From: a bacterium
GTDB lineage: Bacteria; Vulcanimicrobiota; Xenobia; Xenobiales; JADMJV01
Reading direction: 5' to 3'
DNA: 64,000 bases
NCBI GenBank assembly: GCA_018266105.1
Contig: JAFEBA010000039.1
Span: 29,287 to 93,286, forward strand
Numbering within the stretch: position 1 is the first letter of the stretch; every line of letters starts with the position of its first letter. The translations under genes and the position numbers were made by a program. Positions 1-8,907 of the stretch are shown in pieces. Under the pieces are notes generated by a model. That model was not told where the DNA came from, did not search any database, and saw only the letters and a list, made by a program, of their open reading frames with translations.

Positions 1-1921
1 CAGGCCCTATCGGGCGGCCTTTGCTCAGATCGAGAAGGCTGGCGGATTTGCCCAGCCCGTAGGCCAGGTGGTGCCCAACCGCCGAGCAGTCGACCGAACA
101 AGGCCAGCGGCCGAGTTGCCTGCCCCGACCGTCGAACACGACCAACTGGTGGGTCCCGCTCACCAGCCAGTAGCCGCCTGGGAAGAGGCCACCCTGGTGC
201 AGGTCCTGTCGGGCGCCATCGACTTCAGGCAGGTGCAGGTGGCGACCGGCGCGGCTGAGCACTTCCACTTTTCCGGTCTCGTCGATTCGCATGTCCAGGA
301 TTCCGCTTTCGACCGGCCACTGGTCTACCAGTCGAGTGTGATCGTAGACCGCAACCTGGTTTCCCTTTGAAAAGACGGCCAGCCATCGCGAGTTGGGCGA
401 AACGCAGAGATCGGCCTCGTTCAGAACTTCGGCCATGGGCAGCTGGAGTTGGCCCAGCTTCTGACCGTCCTCGGCTGCGTAAAGCCTGGGGGGCTGACCG
501 GGCAGAGCAGCCAGGATCTGGCCGGGCTCCGAGAGGAACAGGGCCAGGCCTCGCTGCTCTTGAGCCTGACGCCACTGCAGGCGATGAAAAAGATGATAGC
601 GCATCAGCAAGGCGAGATTGCGCTGGCTGACACCGTGACCGGGAGGCAGGTTCTGCAGGGCGGATTGCCACCATAGCAGAGCCTGCTGAGGGTCGGAGAC
701 GGCCAGGGCCACCCCGCGTTCCTGGCGCATTTCACAAATTTGAAACTGCAGGTCGCGATTCTTTCGATTGGTCTCGTAAAAAGAGAAGCCCAGCACGAGC
801 GCCAGCAGCAGCGTCAGTCCAATCGCCACCTGATTGATGGGACGTCGACAGAAACGATCCAGACGATAGCCAAAGCTCCAGGGACGCCGGCACAACAGGG
901 GCTCCCTCAGCCGCCGTCGCTCCAGGTCCTGCAGAACTTCGGCTGCCGATGCCGGTCGGCGGGAAGGGTCCAGCTGCAGACAGGCCGCCAGCAGGTGATT
1001 GAGCTCACCGTCCACCGGCAGGGGGTCCAGCCGGCGGCTGAGCAGCAGTTCGCGATATTTATTGAGCCGTTCACTGGTGCCGCTGAGTGTGGCCAACTGG
1101 CTCAGGTCGTGGCCACTGACTCGAGGAGTGCGACCGGACAGCAGGTAGTAGACGGAAGCGCCCAGTGCATACAGATCCCAACGAATATCGGGAGCCTGAC
1201 CGGCCGCCTGTTCGGGTGGCATGTAGCCGAAGGTCCCATAGGCTCCGCCTTCACCGTGGAGCCTGGCTTGACCAAAGTCCACCAGGCGGACCCGGCCTTC
1301 CTGGTCCAGGAGCACGTTGGACGGCTTGAGGTCGCAGTGCAAAATGCCTTTTTCGTGTGTGAATTGCAGCGCCGCCGCCATCTGGGCGAACCAATCCAGC
1401 ACCTGCGATAGCGGGGCCCGCTCGGGCAGGTTGGCCAGCGAGCCCCGCCCCAGCCAGGGCATGACAAAGTAGGGGGGTTGGGCCGTCAGATCGGCGTCAA
1501 TAAGCGTGACCACACCGGGATGTTCCGAAGCCTCGCGCAGGCGCTCAAGTTCGTGGCGAAAATAGGACCAGCTCTGGCTGCCTGATTCGTGCAGAAACTT
1601 GACGGCCACCTTCTGGCCGGTGCGCTTTTGAATGGCCCCCCAGACCTGACCGAAGGCTCCTTCTCCTAAAGAACGCTGCAGTTCGTAGTCTTCCAGCTGG
1701 GGGGCGACCGACTGCTTCTGACGTTGGCGCTTCTTTTCTTCCTCGCTCTGCAGAACCGTCTGGTCTTCGTGAGCCACGCTTTTCTGGTTCCCAGGCAGGC
1801 GGGAGGTTCCTTCCACCAGGGTGTGGATATCCTCGGGATGAGAAAGTGTTTGCCCGGTCGCCACGGAGTTGTGCGTATCCGCTGGAACGGGCGGGGCGTG
1901 CCCAGCATACGCGCACAACAT
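1..1921 (-). CDS. Membrane Ser/Thr protein kinase with C-terminal repeat-like sensor (partial)
   Basis: Eukaryotic-type Ser/Thr kinase; the C-terminal end lies beyond the left edge and 640 residues are visible. A Gln/Lys-rich leader (about 1-78) precedes the kinase domain: glycine loop GEGAFGQV near 86, Lys108 in VAVKF, catalytic loop HCDLKPSN with Asp197, DFG at 215-217 and a PPEQAA element near 235. The residue before the catalytic Asp is Cys rather than Arg, so this is a non-RD kinase. A single membrane segment follows at about 364-382. After it comes a region with recurring short Trp/Asp-rich strands (for example FLSEPGQIL, CVSPNSRWLA), which looks like an extracytoplasmic beta-propeller. 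The only ATG puts the start 84 bases inside the divergent acylase ORF; a GTG at codon 48 is an alternative. Substrate unknown. Confidence 0.88.
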   Translation of the reverse strand, partial: MLCAYAGHAPPVPADTHNSVATGQTLSHPEDIHTLVEGTSRLPGNQKSVAHEDQTVLQSEEEKKRQRQKQSVAPQLEDYELQRSLGEGAFGQVWGAIQKRTGQKVAVKFLHESGSQSWSYFRHELERLREASEHPGVVTLIDADLTAQPPYFVMPWLGRGSLANLPERAPLSQVLDWFAQMAAALQFTHEKGILHCDLKPSNVLLDQEGRVRLVDFGQARLHGEGGAYGTFGYMPPEQAAGQAPDIRWDLYALGASVYYLLSGRTPRVSGHDLSQLATLSGTSERLNKYRELLLSRRLDPLPVDGELNHLLAACLQLDPSRRPASAAEVLQDLERRRLREPLLCRRPWSFGYRLDRFCRRPINQVAIGLTLLLALVLGFSFYETNRKNRDLQFQICEMRQERGVALAVSDPQQALLWWQSALQNLPPGHGVSQRNLALLMRYHLFHRLQWRQAQEQRGLALFLSEPGQILAALPGQPPRLYAAEDGQKLGQLQLPMAEVLNEADLCVSPNSRWLAVFSKGNQVAVYDHTRLVDQWPVESGILDMRIDETGKVEVLSRAGRHLHLPEVDGARQDLHQGGLFPGGYWLVSGTHQLVVFDGRGRQLGRWPCSVDCSAVGHHLAYGLGKSASLLDLSKGRPIGP

Positions 1922-3931
1922 TGGGACGATGCCTGCTGGGGGCTTGGATATGCTCACTCTCGTGATCGTCGTTTTCAGATGGAGATGCAGCGCCGCCTGG
2001 CTTCCGGCCGGCTCTCCGAGATTTTTTCCAGGCTGACTCTGCGGGCAGATCGATTCATGCGCAAACTGGATCTGGTCGGCTTGTGTCGGCGCGAATTGGA
2101 GCTATACCGTGCGGAGGAGCTCTCCGCGTTGGAGGCCTATTGCGAAGGAGTCAATTTTCGTGCCCAGAGGCCGCCGGCCATGCGAGCGCTGGCCATGCCT
2201 CTGACTCAGTGGACGCCACTGGATTGCCTGCTCTGGGTGAAGATGATGGCTTTTGGCCTGGCCGCCAACTGGGAGCAAGAGCTGTTGCGTGGCCAGCTAG
2301 CCGGGGAGCAGCCCGAGGCACTGCAATGTTGGGGGGCCATGACGGCCCCGCCTGGATTTCCTCAAGTGGACGGCAGCGCCACCCGGCTGCGCTTGCAGGA
2401 GCTGCGCGAAGAGTGGGAGTTGATTCAGCAAAGCTTACCCGAGGGGCTGACGCCGGCTGGCCCGGGTAGCAATGCCTGGGCTGTCAGTGGCAGGCTCAGC
2501 GCCACCGGTCGACCCCTGTTGGCCAGCGATCCGCACCTGGCGCCCAAGGCTCCCGACAGCTGGTACCAGGCCGAGTTGCTGTGGCCGGAGGGGCATGTGC
2601 TGGGAGCCACGATGGCCGGCTTTCCCGGAGTGGTCATTGGCCAGAACCGAAGCCTGGCCTGGGGGGCCACCAACTCGTTCATCGACGTGCAAGATCTCTT
2701 TTGGGAACGAGTGGATGGCCCGCTACAGGAACGTTGGGAAGAGATTCGAGTGCGCGGCTTCGGGGTGCAACGCGAGTTGGTCCAGTCCACTGAGCGCGGG
2801 CCGTTACTGGTGCCTGTCCGCGACGGTCATTCGCTTTCTCTGGCCTGGACGGGTCAGGTGCCGGGTCAATTTTTTCGCGCCCTTTTTGGCCTCAACTTTG
2901 CCAGCGATCTCAGTCAGGCAAGGGCCGCCATGCGACATTGGGTGGCTCCCAGCCTCTGCTACGTGCTGGCCGACCTGGAGACTATTGGTTATCAGGTGGT
3001 CGGACATATACCGCGTCGGGGCAAGGGGTCGGGTCTGGTTCCGGCCCCAGCCTGGCAGGAGGAGTTTCTATGGCGCGGGCTGCTGGATTTTGAAGAATGG
3101 CCGGCTCTTACCAATCCCGAACGCGGCTTTGTGGTATGCGCCAACCATGGCCTGGGGCCAGATCTTTCCTGGGATTTCAATAGTGGCGTGCGAGCTCAGC
3201 GCATCGAGCGCATGCTGGCGGCACGAAGTGACCACGATTGGCGCAGTTTTGCTGAGATTCAGATGGACATCTTCAGTCAGACCTCTCGTCGCTTTGCCGA
3301 TCTCTGCCTGAAGTTGAAAGATTTCAGTCAGCCCTGGATGCTCAACGATTTGCGCAGTTGGGATGGCAAGATGCGAGCTGACAGCCGGGCGGCGTTGCTG
3401 GCTGCCTGCGGGTTGCTGTGTTTGACCGAGCTGTTTCTGCCGGAGCAGTGGCGCGGTCTGTTTATGGGTCCGGAGACTCATCATCCACTGCTGAAGCGGG
3501 GGGGGCATCTCTCCCGCCTGCAGCCCTGGGTGTTGACCCAGGTTGAGTCCAGGCTGGATTTGGAGCTGGTCGAGCAAGCACTGCGGCTGACTCACGAACG
3601 CCTTGTGAGCCGCCTGGGCCATCCCGGGTCCTGGAGTTGGGGTCGCTTGCACGGTCTGCGCTTGCCCTTCGGAGCCTGGTTGCCCCTGGACGGCGATGCC
3701 GACACCCCTAACCAGGGCGGTTATTTGTGCGACCGCGAATTGCCCGGTTCGATTTGTTTGATCGGAAGCTTTCGCATGATTGCCGAACTGGGCCGGCCAG
3801 AGAATTGCCGCACCTGCCACTTTCCCGGACAGTCGGGGCGCTGGGATAGCGGTCATTACGGTGACGGTGTAGAGGATTGGAGACATGGGCGCTATACCTG
3901 GTTAAGCGCCAGGGAGAGTTCGAATCCTTAG
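1838..3931 (+). CDS. Penicillin acylase family (peptidase S45) Ntn-hydrolase
   Basis: 697 residues. Family members are made as a precursor that cleaves itself, leaving Ser as the N-terminal nucleophile of the beta chain, and they hydrolyse amide bonds of acylated substrates such as beta-lactams or acyl-homoserine lactones. The N-terminal signature is visible (VRIRWNGRGVPSIRA, then GLGYAHSRDRRFQMEM). The processing site GPGSNAW places the nucleophile at Ser211, followed by the typical ASDPHLAP block and a GFPGVVIGQNRSLAWG block. I see no signal peptide with this start, although many relatives are periplasmic, so it may act in the cytoplasm. The ATG at 1838 is chosen because residues upstream do not fit the family; a GTG about 10 codons later is possible. 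It starts inside the divergent kinase gene. The actual acyl substrate cannot be told. Confidence 0.9.
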   Translation: MRKCLPGRHGVVRIRWNGRGVPSIRAQHWDDACWGLGYAHSRDRRFQMEMQRRLASGRLSEIFSRLTLRADRFMRKLDLVGLCRRELELYRAEELSALEAYCEGVNFRAQRPPAMRALAMPLTQWTPLDCLLWVKMMAFGLAANWEQELLRGQLAGEQPEALQCWGAMTAPPGFPQVDGSATRLRLQELREEWELIQQSLPEGLTPAGPGSNAWAVSGRLSATGRPLLASDPHLAPKAPDSWYQAELLWPEGHVLGATMAGFPGVVIGQNRSLAWGATNSFIDVQDLFWERVDGPLQERWEEIRVRGFGVQRELVQSTERGPLLVPVRDGHSLSLAWTGQVPGQFFRALFGLNFASDLSQARAAMRHWVAPSLCYVLADLETIGYQVVGHIPRRGKGSGLVPAPAWQEEFLWRGLLDFEEWPALTNPERGFVVCANHGLGPDLSWDFNSGVRAQRIERMLAARSDHDWRSFAEIQMDIFSQTSRRFADLCLKLKDFSQPWMLNDLRSWDGKMRADSRAALLAACGLLCLTELFLPEQWRGLFMGPETHHPLLKRGGHLSRLQPWVLTQVESRLDLELVEQALRLTHERLVSRLGHPGSWSWGRLHGLRLPFGAWLPLDGDADTPNQGGYLCDRELPGSICLIGSFRMIAELGRPENCRTCHFPGQSGRWDSGHYGDGVEDWRHGRYTWLSARESSNP

Positions 3932-3947
3932 AGAAATGTACTAGTAT

Positions 3948-4502
3948 ATGAGTACTGGTGACCGTGGCGAGGTTCTGCATTCGCTCCTGAATCTGGTCAA
4001 GCAGATTCAGGAGCGTTCGTCGGTCGGCATGTGCCCGGGTCCAGCTTTATTGGGCAAAACTGGATTGAATCAGGCTGAGGTTTTCGAGTGCGTTCAGGAG
4101 CTGGCCGCCATGGAGTTGGTGGAGCTGCCCTCAGTCGGTCGATCCGGTCCAGACAAGAACCTGTTCCTGGTGCGCGTGACCCCGGCCGGCAAGCGGGCTC
4201 TACAGTCCGCGCCCAGCTCTCCTTTCTGGCGTCGGCGCGAGCCTGAAATTGCCAGGCCTGGGCGCGATCCGAATGTTTTGCTGCACCAGACCATCACTCT
4301 GGACCAGGTTTTGCTGGCTCTGGAATCCGGCCTGGAACAGTCCAATCTGGATCCGGTAGAAAGGCAACGCATGCAGCAGTTGTTGGCCCGCGCCCAGGCC
4401 CGAGCTCAACGCTCCAGTGAAGCCGGCAGCGGCCCGTCCCTGACTCAGTGGGCGCGTAGCAATCCCGATCGGCTGGCCGCTCTGCTCGAGAGCCTGGGGT
4501 GA
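3948..4502 (+). CDS. Hypothetical protein with winged-helix-like N-terminus
   Basis: 184 residues, starting 16 bases after the acylase stop and probably cotranscribed with it. Residues about 5-90 alternate helices with a beta-hairpin-like stretch (LFLVRVTPAGKRAL) and contain GLNQAEVFECVQEL, as in MarR/PadR-type winged helices that read a drug or phenolic signal. The C-terminal part (about 120-184) is charged and helical with no recognised domain. I infer a DNA-binding or adaptor role only from this secondary-structure pattern. No signal peptide or membrane segment is present. Confidence 0.62.
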   Translation: MSTGDRGEVLHSLLNLVKQIQERSSVGMCPGPALLGKTGLNQAEVFECVQELAAMELVELPSVGRSGPDKNLFLVRVTPAGKRALQSAPSSPFWRRREPEIARPGRDPNVLLHQTITLDQVLLALESGLEQSNLDPVERQRMQQLLARAQARAQRSSEAGSGPSLTQWARSNPDRLAALLESLG

Positions 4503-4558
4503 CGCGGATCCCTGGGCCGGAGTTACGGCAACCTGGAAGCCAGCCTTGTCCCGAGCTA

Positions 4559-4572
4559 GTGTAGACCTACAC
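4559..4572. promoter_or_regulatory. Perfect inverted repeat upstream of small secreted protein gene
   Basis: GTGTAG-AC-CTACAC is a perfect 6+6 palindrome ending 17 bases before the ATG at 4590 and just ahead of its ribosome site (GGAGGACAAC). The position suits an operator or a small 5' UTR hairpin. No regulator is identified. Confidence 0.3.
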
Positions 4573-4589
4573 CGACATCGGAGGACAAC

Positions 4590-4910
4590 ATGAAACATTT
4601 ATTTTTGAGTGCGGCTCTGGCCGCGATGACTTTCGCAGGCCCGGCCATGGCTCAGGACACCAGTTCCAGCAGCACTGACAGCCAGCCGGCTCCCAATGTA
4701 AATGTCAGGGTCGATGCCCCAGCCGCTCCGGCCGCGCCCAGCCTTCCCAGCGAATCCACTTCTACCAGCACGGTTGAGCACACCACTGTTGTTGATCATC
4801 AGACTGACAACGGTGGCCGGATGGACAACCTGACTTTGGGACTGATGGCCGGCATTGGCGTCATCGGGGCTGCATTCCTGATCGGATTGGCTGCTTCCAA
4901 CCGAGGTTAA
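4590..4910 (+). CDS. Small exported protein with C-terminal membrane anchor
   Basis: 106 residues. A clear Sec signal peptide covers about 1-21 (MKHLFLSAALAAMTFAGPAMA, predicted cut after AMA). A low-complexity Ser/Thr/Pro/Ala linker follows (about 22-75). A hydrophobic segment near 84-101 (LMAGIGVIGAAFLIGLAA) ends in a short positive tail, so the mature protein is probably an extracytoplasmic linker tethered to the inner membrane. The start is supported by the strong GGAGGACAAC ribosome site. It converges on the YkgJ-like gene with a four-base overlap of stop regions. No family recognised. Confidence 0.72.
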   Translation: MKHLFLSAALAAMTFAGPAMAQDTSSSSTDSQPAPNVNVRVDAPAAPAAPSLPSESTSTSTVEHTTVVDHQTDNGGRMDNLTLGLMAGIGVIGAAFLIGLAASNRG

Positions 4911-5845
4911 ACAGGATCCAGTTCGCGAAAATCGTCACTCATCCGCTCAACCAGATCATCCAGGTTGTTGGGATGGGTGACGATTTTGTTTTCGCACTCT
5001 TGAATGGCCCGTTCTGGACTGCCGAGGGTGGTATTCCAGTGGCGATAAAATCGAGGAACCAGGAAGAGCAGAGCCAGGTTGCCCAGCAAAGCTCGCCGGT
5101 TGATCAGCCCTTTGCGTTGCAGCACCGCTCGCAGATAGCGTTCTAGGGGCGCCGCGGGTGCCTGCAACGTTCGCCGGTCTGGTTTCTCGCCCAGATGTCG
5201 CATCAGGTTTTCGTACCAGTGATGCTCCATCAGAACAAGAGGCTCATCGGGGGGTTCCAGGGCAGCCTGGGCCCCCTGAAGATATTCATTCAGGTTGCGT
5301 CCGGGATTGAGGCTGAACTGGGCCAGCGACCAGAGAGCCTGGGCCAGACCCTCCTCAAGTAGTGGATGCTCCAGGATATGAGACTCCAGGCGTCGGTAGT
5401 CCGCCCACTTCAATCGACATTCATTCCAAACCCTGAGGCCCTCGGCGCCCCAGATTGGCAGGTGCGCGACTGCTTCCTCAAGCTCCGGCTGGAATTCGCT
5501 CAGATCCAGCCCTTCATTGGCCTGGATGGAAGGACAGAAGAAAGAGGCACCCACGAAAACGCCATCCGGTGTGCGCGTTAAACGAAAGGGAAACTGCCGA
5601 CAGCCGGCCGGCTTGGCTCGATCATGGAGTTCACATCGGTTGGTTGGAGTCAGAAAGCTGCAGCGTTGTTCGGCGTCTTTGCGGACAAATACGCGCCCGT
5701 CTTTGTGTTCCAGGCGCCGGGCCTCAGGCGTCCCTTTCAGTCGGGCGGCGGTTTGGGCGTCTACGTGGATACGCCAACCCCGGCAACAGAGGCCGCACTG
5801 GCTACACTGGAAGCGTTGACCGGCCGGAAAGTGCCAATCGGTCAA
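4907..5845 (-). CDS. YkgJ-family cysteine-cluster protein
   Basis: 312 residues. The N-terminus has the CxxCxxCC motif (Cys14, 17, 20, 21) with further cysteines at 62, 71 and 82, the last in GCRQFPF. This is the pattern of the YkgJ/UPF0153 group, proposed to bind zinc or an iron-sulphur cluster. Residues beyond about 110 are helical and unassigned, and the protein is longer than minimal family members. The start is TTG within TTGA, overlapping the stop of the HAD gene, so the two are translationally coupled. The biochemical role is unknown. Confidence 0.8.
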   Translation of the reverse strand: MTDWHFPAGQRFQCSQCGLCCRGWRIHVDAQTAARLKGTPEARRLEHKDGRVFVRKDAEQRCSFLTPTNRCELHDRAKPAGCRQFPFRLTRTPDGVFVGASFFCPSIQANEGLDLSEFQPELEEAVAHLPIWGAEGLRVWNECRLKWADYRRLESHILEHPLLEEGLAQALWSLAQFSLNPGRNLNEYLQGAQAALEPPDEPLVLMEHHWYENLMRHLGEKPDRRTLQAPAAPLERYLRAVLQRKGLINRRALLGNLALLFLVPRFYRHWNTTLGSPERAIQECENKIVTHPNNLDDLVERMSDDFRELDPV

Positions 5846-6894
5846 ACGTCGTTGGTTTGATCGGGAGAGAGCAACTCATTCAGATGGGTCTTCAAACCGG
5901 GGCTTAACTCGCCGAAAGGAACGCGTTCGACGTTCTCGTGACCTTGCATGGCTTGAGCGACTTCGGGGCGGTCTCCCGACACGATTCGGTGGTTGGGTAC
6001 TCCCAGGAAGGAGTCGGGCAACAACATGGTGTCGTTGGTGTTATCGCCGGCGGTGATGACTGCCTGCACGCTGGGATAGCGGCGCACCAGGTAGCTAACC
6101 AGGCTTTCCTTGCTGATGTTATTGGGCTCGATCAGGTAGATCTGATGACATTTCTGGTCCACAAACTGCTTGGCCGTCAGGCGTACGCCTTGTTTGGCCA
6201 GGCGCTCCTCCAACTGGCGGGCCAGCTTGCGGGCGAAGTCCTTATGGGCCGGAGTCAGGGGTTTGTTGACGTCCTTGAAATCGGCTCGGAACATCAAAGT
6301 GGTCTGGTCCTTGGTCAAGGCGACCACGGCGACATCTCCACGCTTGCCGCCCGGAATCGGAGCGACGAAAGCCTCGCGCTCGTGATGAGGGGGCGGAAGT
6401 GGCACAGCGCAGGGCTGGAATCCAAACTCTTTTAACACTCCATGGGTGGCCCTGGTGACGAGTTGAGTGTTGAATCCGCCGGAGCGACGGGACACTTCGT
6501 TGTCCCAGTTGCGGTCGCTGTCGTGGACCTTGAGGCCGGTCAGCCACTGCTCAGCCGGCTGGTTCTTGGAATTGATATAGACCTGTTGACCTCCGTTGGT
6601 GCCGATGAACTGTAGCGGTATGCCCTTGAAGAAAGGGGCCAGGTCCTGGATCTGGCTAAGCCCGCGGGCGCTGCACAGCCCATTGATGGTCTGACCGGCG
6701 TACTCATTCAGCGTTTCCTTCGTACGGCCGAGCTTGTCTACATCGGCCACCTGGCCATACCGTTTCCAGGGGACAAACGTATCGTCGATGTCCGAGAAAA
6801 ACAGAACTTTTGGCTCATCGGGGCCGCCGGTGCGGGGCCGCTGGTAATGACTGCCTGGAAAAATATACGAGGAAATGAAGCCCTTCAGGTCCAC
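5842..6894 (-). CDS. HAD-superfamily phosphatase (sucrose-phosphatase/Cof-like)
   Basis: 350 residues. The HAD nucleophile motif DIDDT (Asp35, Asp37) and the distal GDNTND motif (283-288) frame a large cap, as in Mg-dependent sugar-phosphate phosphatases of the Cof/SPP type. The product would be a soluble cytoplasmic phosphohydrolase; the substrate cannot be inferred. The start is GTG with a weak ribosome site. It lies 39 bases from the start of the divergent YbaK gene, so the two share a very short control region. The downstream YkgJ-like gene is coupled by a TTGA overlap. Confidence 0.82.
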   Translation of the reverse strand: MDLKGFISSYIFPGSHYQRPRTGGPDEPKVLFFSDIDDTFVPWKRYGQVADVDKLGRTKETLNEYAGQTINGLCSARGLSQIQDLAPFFKGIPLQFIGTNGGQQVYINSKNQPAEQWLTGLKVHDSDRNWDNEVSRRSGGFNTQLVTRATHGVLKEFGFQPCAVPLPPPHHEREAFVAPIPGGKRGDVAVVALTKDQTTLMFRADFKDVNKPLTPAHKDFARKLARQLEERLAKQGVRLTAKQFVDQKCHQIYLIEPNNISKESLVSYLVRRYPSVQAVITAGDNTNDTMLLPDSFLGVPNHRIVSGDRPEVAQAMQGHENVERVPFGELSPGLKTHLNELLSPDQTNDV

Positions 6895-6933
6895 GAGTGG
6901 TTATTTCTAAGCATCGGTGGGGAATCCTCCGTT

Positions 6934-7467
6934 ATGGACATTTACTCTTTCTTGTCTCAACACTCGATCGCCTACGCTCGCCATGACCATCCGGCCGTGT
7001 TTACTTGCGAACAGGCCGAGCGCTTGGTGCCACCCATGGAGGCCGCTCGTACCAAGAACCTGTTTTTGCGCAATCGGAAAGGTACGCGTCACTTTCTGGT
7101 GGTCGTCGGCTATGAAAAGTCGGCTGATCTCAAGCAATTGGCGCCCTTGCTGGATGTGGATAAGCTCTCCATGGGGACTCCTGAGCGCATGCTCGAGTTC
7201 CTTGGGGTGGAGCCCGGATCAGTGACCATTCTGGCTTTGGCCAACGACCACCAGGGAAAGGTTGAGGTGGTCTTCGATCAACCCATCGCCGAGGCCAGCA
7301 GTCTGCGCTGTCATCCGCTCGTGAATACCGCGACTCTGGAGGTTTCGGCCGAAGACATCCGCCGCTTTCTGCAGGTGACCGGCCATCAGCTCAAGGTCAT
7401 GGACGTGCCCGGGCGGCAGGAGCTTGGTCCCGGCATTCCGCAGGGCGGGCTGACCCAATGCCCCTGA
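6934..7467 (+). CDS. YbaK/ProX-type aminoacyl-tRNA deacylase
   Basis: 177 residues, best matching the PrdX/ProX branch of the YbaK fold, which clears mischarged tRNA (for example Ala-tRNA-Pro). Visible are the conserved opening (ARHDHPAVFTCEQA), the AARTKNLFLRN core with the invariant Lys and the glycine-rich GVEPGSVTIL strand. The ATG at 6934 matches the usual family start; a longer in-frame extension to 6847 would overlap the HAD gene and adds unconserved sequence. The tRNA-Pro in the window is distant, so there is no positional link. The C-terminal tail after about residue 160 looks variable. Confidence 0.87.
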   Translation: MDIYSFLSQHSIAYARHDHPAVFTCEQAERLVPPMEAARTKNLFLRNRKGTRHFLVVVGYEKSADLKQLAPLLDVDKLSMGTPERMLEFLGVEPGSVTILALANDHQGKVEVVFDQPIAEASSLRCHPLVNTATLEVSAEDIRRFLQVTGHQLKVMDVPGRQELGPGIPQGGLTQCP

Positions 7468-7590
7468 ATCGGGTGGAATTTAACCATTTCGAGCGGCCAA
7501 GTTGATCCTTGGACTTAGGACCTACGCTTGTCAGGGGAGTTTCTAGCCAGCCCGTCTAGGAAAAATAATCGTCGCTTGGAATCTTTCCGC

Positions 7591-7860
7591 ATGCGTAACG
7601 TACGAGAGAAAACACCGCTACAGCTCTATCACCAGAGCGTGGTCAAGAAGATGAAGAAGATCTGGAAGCCACAGCCGGGAAAGCGCGTTGTCATCCTTCG
7701 CTGCAGCATCTTGCCGGATGGGTCGGTGCTCGACCTGCAGCTGGATTCCAGTTCCGGCGACCCTGAGTATGACCAGCTGGCCATGCGGGCGTTCGCCGGG
7801 GCTGCGCCTTTTCCAAGCCACGAGCTGATGGACAAGGTGCCACTGCTCTACGGGATGTAG
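7591..7860 (+). CDS. Orphan TonB C-terminal-like domain protein
   Basis: 89 residues. The core (VVKKMKKIWKPQ, VVILRCSILPDGSVLDL, DQLAMRAFAGAAPFP) follows the TonB/TolA C-terminal fold, in which a beta-alpha-beta unit contacts outer-membrane partners. There is no proline-rich spacer and no membrane anchor, so this is an isolated domain and may be cytoplasmic or act as an adaptor. The start is uncertain: ATG at 7591 has a weak ribosome site, while an in-frame TTG at 7528 adds 21 residues without a signal peptide. Confidence 0.66.
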   Translation: MRNVREKTPLQLYHQSVVKKMKKIWKPQPGKRVVILRCSILPDGSVLDLQLDSSSGDPEYDQLAMRAFAGAAPFPSHELMDKVPLLYGM

Positions 7861-7912
7861 GGTCTGGCCTGAGGCTGGGGGTGTCCGCCAGACGGAGTAG
7901 AAGGGCGAGCTT

Positions 7913-8836
7913 ATGCGCGCACTGCTGCTGATCTGGCTGGTCTCGTGGGGAGCTTTTGCTGAGCCCCGCTGGCAGCCTTTGGGAAACGGGCAGGTGCGCC
8001 AGGGGCGTTTCTACTTCGAGTGGGGCAGCCTGGCTGTATGGCCGGGGGTCAGCTGGGAGAAGGAGGTGGATACTCCCTCCGACCGCTGGCACTACGTGGG
8101 TGTGCGCAGCAATCGGGTTTGCCATCTGTTTATCTTGCCTCCAGAGGTGGCCGATCCGCCCACCACCCGTCAGATTTTCAATCAGTTGGTGCCTGAAAGT
8201 CAGGATTTCCAATTGATTTACAGCCAGGTTCCGCTGGGGGGGAGCTACTGGATGCCCTTTCGCGCGCCTGAGTGGCAGGGCACGCTGGTGGTAGCCCATG
8301 TCATCCCGGCCACCCTGGCCTGGCTGGACATGGGGGCCCAGCCGACCGCGCCCGAATTTAAGGAATGGCTGAAGTCGTTCCGGCCATCTCCGCAGTTGGA
8401 GAGTTTCAGAGCTCCACTGGCCCGACCCCTTCCCCAAGCTCGGACGGGCAAAGCCAGTTCGGCTCGAAGCAAATCCCCCAGTCCCAATCAGAAGTTACAG
8501 GCATTGGCTCGCGCCCTGACGTTCTGGCCCATCTTTCTGCTGATTCCTCTTGGTCTGAAGGCCCGCAAAGAGAGAGACCGCCAGGCATACAGCCGGCAAG
8601 TCTTCGGCCTGCTCATTCTGCCCCCAGGTCTGGCCTTCATTTTGTTGCTTCTGGCCGATAGCTGGAGCGGCCAGTGGTTCCCCGACCCCGCCCAGCGAGC
8701 GGCGGCATTCAAATACGTGGCTTTCCGCGCCCTGGGCTTCGCCCTGCTCGGCCCCTTAGGAGTGCTGCTGGTGCGGCGCTTTCGTCCCAGGCGCAAGCGG
8801 CGAGTGCACAGCCGCAGGGGCAGTCGGCGCGATTGA
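7913..8836 (+). CDS. Exported/membrane protein of unknown function
   Basis: 307 residues. A signal peptide is visible (about 1-16, ending AFA). An extracytoplasmic region to about 190 has an SP/Lys-rich linker near 170-190. Three hydrophobic segments then follow (WPIFLLIPLGL, VFGLLILPPGLAFILLLLA, AFRALGFALLGPLGVLLV) before a very basic tail (RRFRPRRKRRVHSRRGSRRD). The layout resembles a periplasmic sensor joined to a small membrane module. No family recognised. It sits 52 bases after the TonB-like gene and 71 bases before a TPR-like gene on the same strand. Confidence 0.7.
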   Translation: MRALLLIWLVSWGAFAEPRWQPLGNGQVRQGRFYFEWGSLAVWPGVSWEKEVDTPSDRWHYVGVRSNRVCHLFILPPEVADPPTTRQIFNQLVPESQDFQLIYSQVPLGGSYWMPFRAPEWQGTLVVAHVIPATLAWLDMGAQPTAPEFKEWLKSFRPSPQLESFRAPLARPLPQARTGKASSARSKSPSPNQKLQALARALTFWPIFLLIPLGLKARKERDRQAYSRQVFGLLILPPGLAFILLLLADSWSGQWFPDPAQRAAAFKYVAFRALGFALLGPLGVLLVRRFRPRRKRRVHSRRGSRRD

Positions 8837-8907
8837 AAGGGCCAGGCCTTAACCGGTACCCCGCACGGGACCAGGAGCCGAGGCGCCGGGCTGGGAACAA
8901 TCCGAAG

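Noticed and set aside
740..1411. Plus-strand ORF of 223 residues
   Set aside because: It is antisense to the Ser/Thr kinase, whose motifs run unbroken on the other strand; the translation is Gln/Arg-rich shadow sequence.
3068..3886. Minus-strand ORF of 272 residues
   Set aside because: It lies wholly inside the penicillin acylase gene, which carries family motifs throughout.
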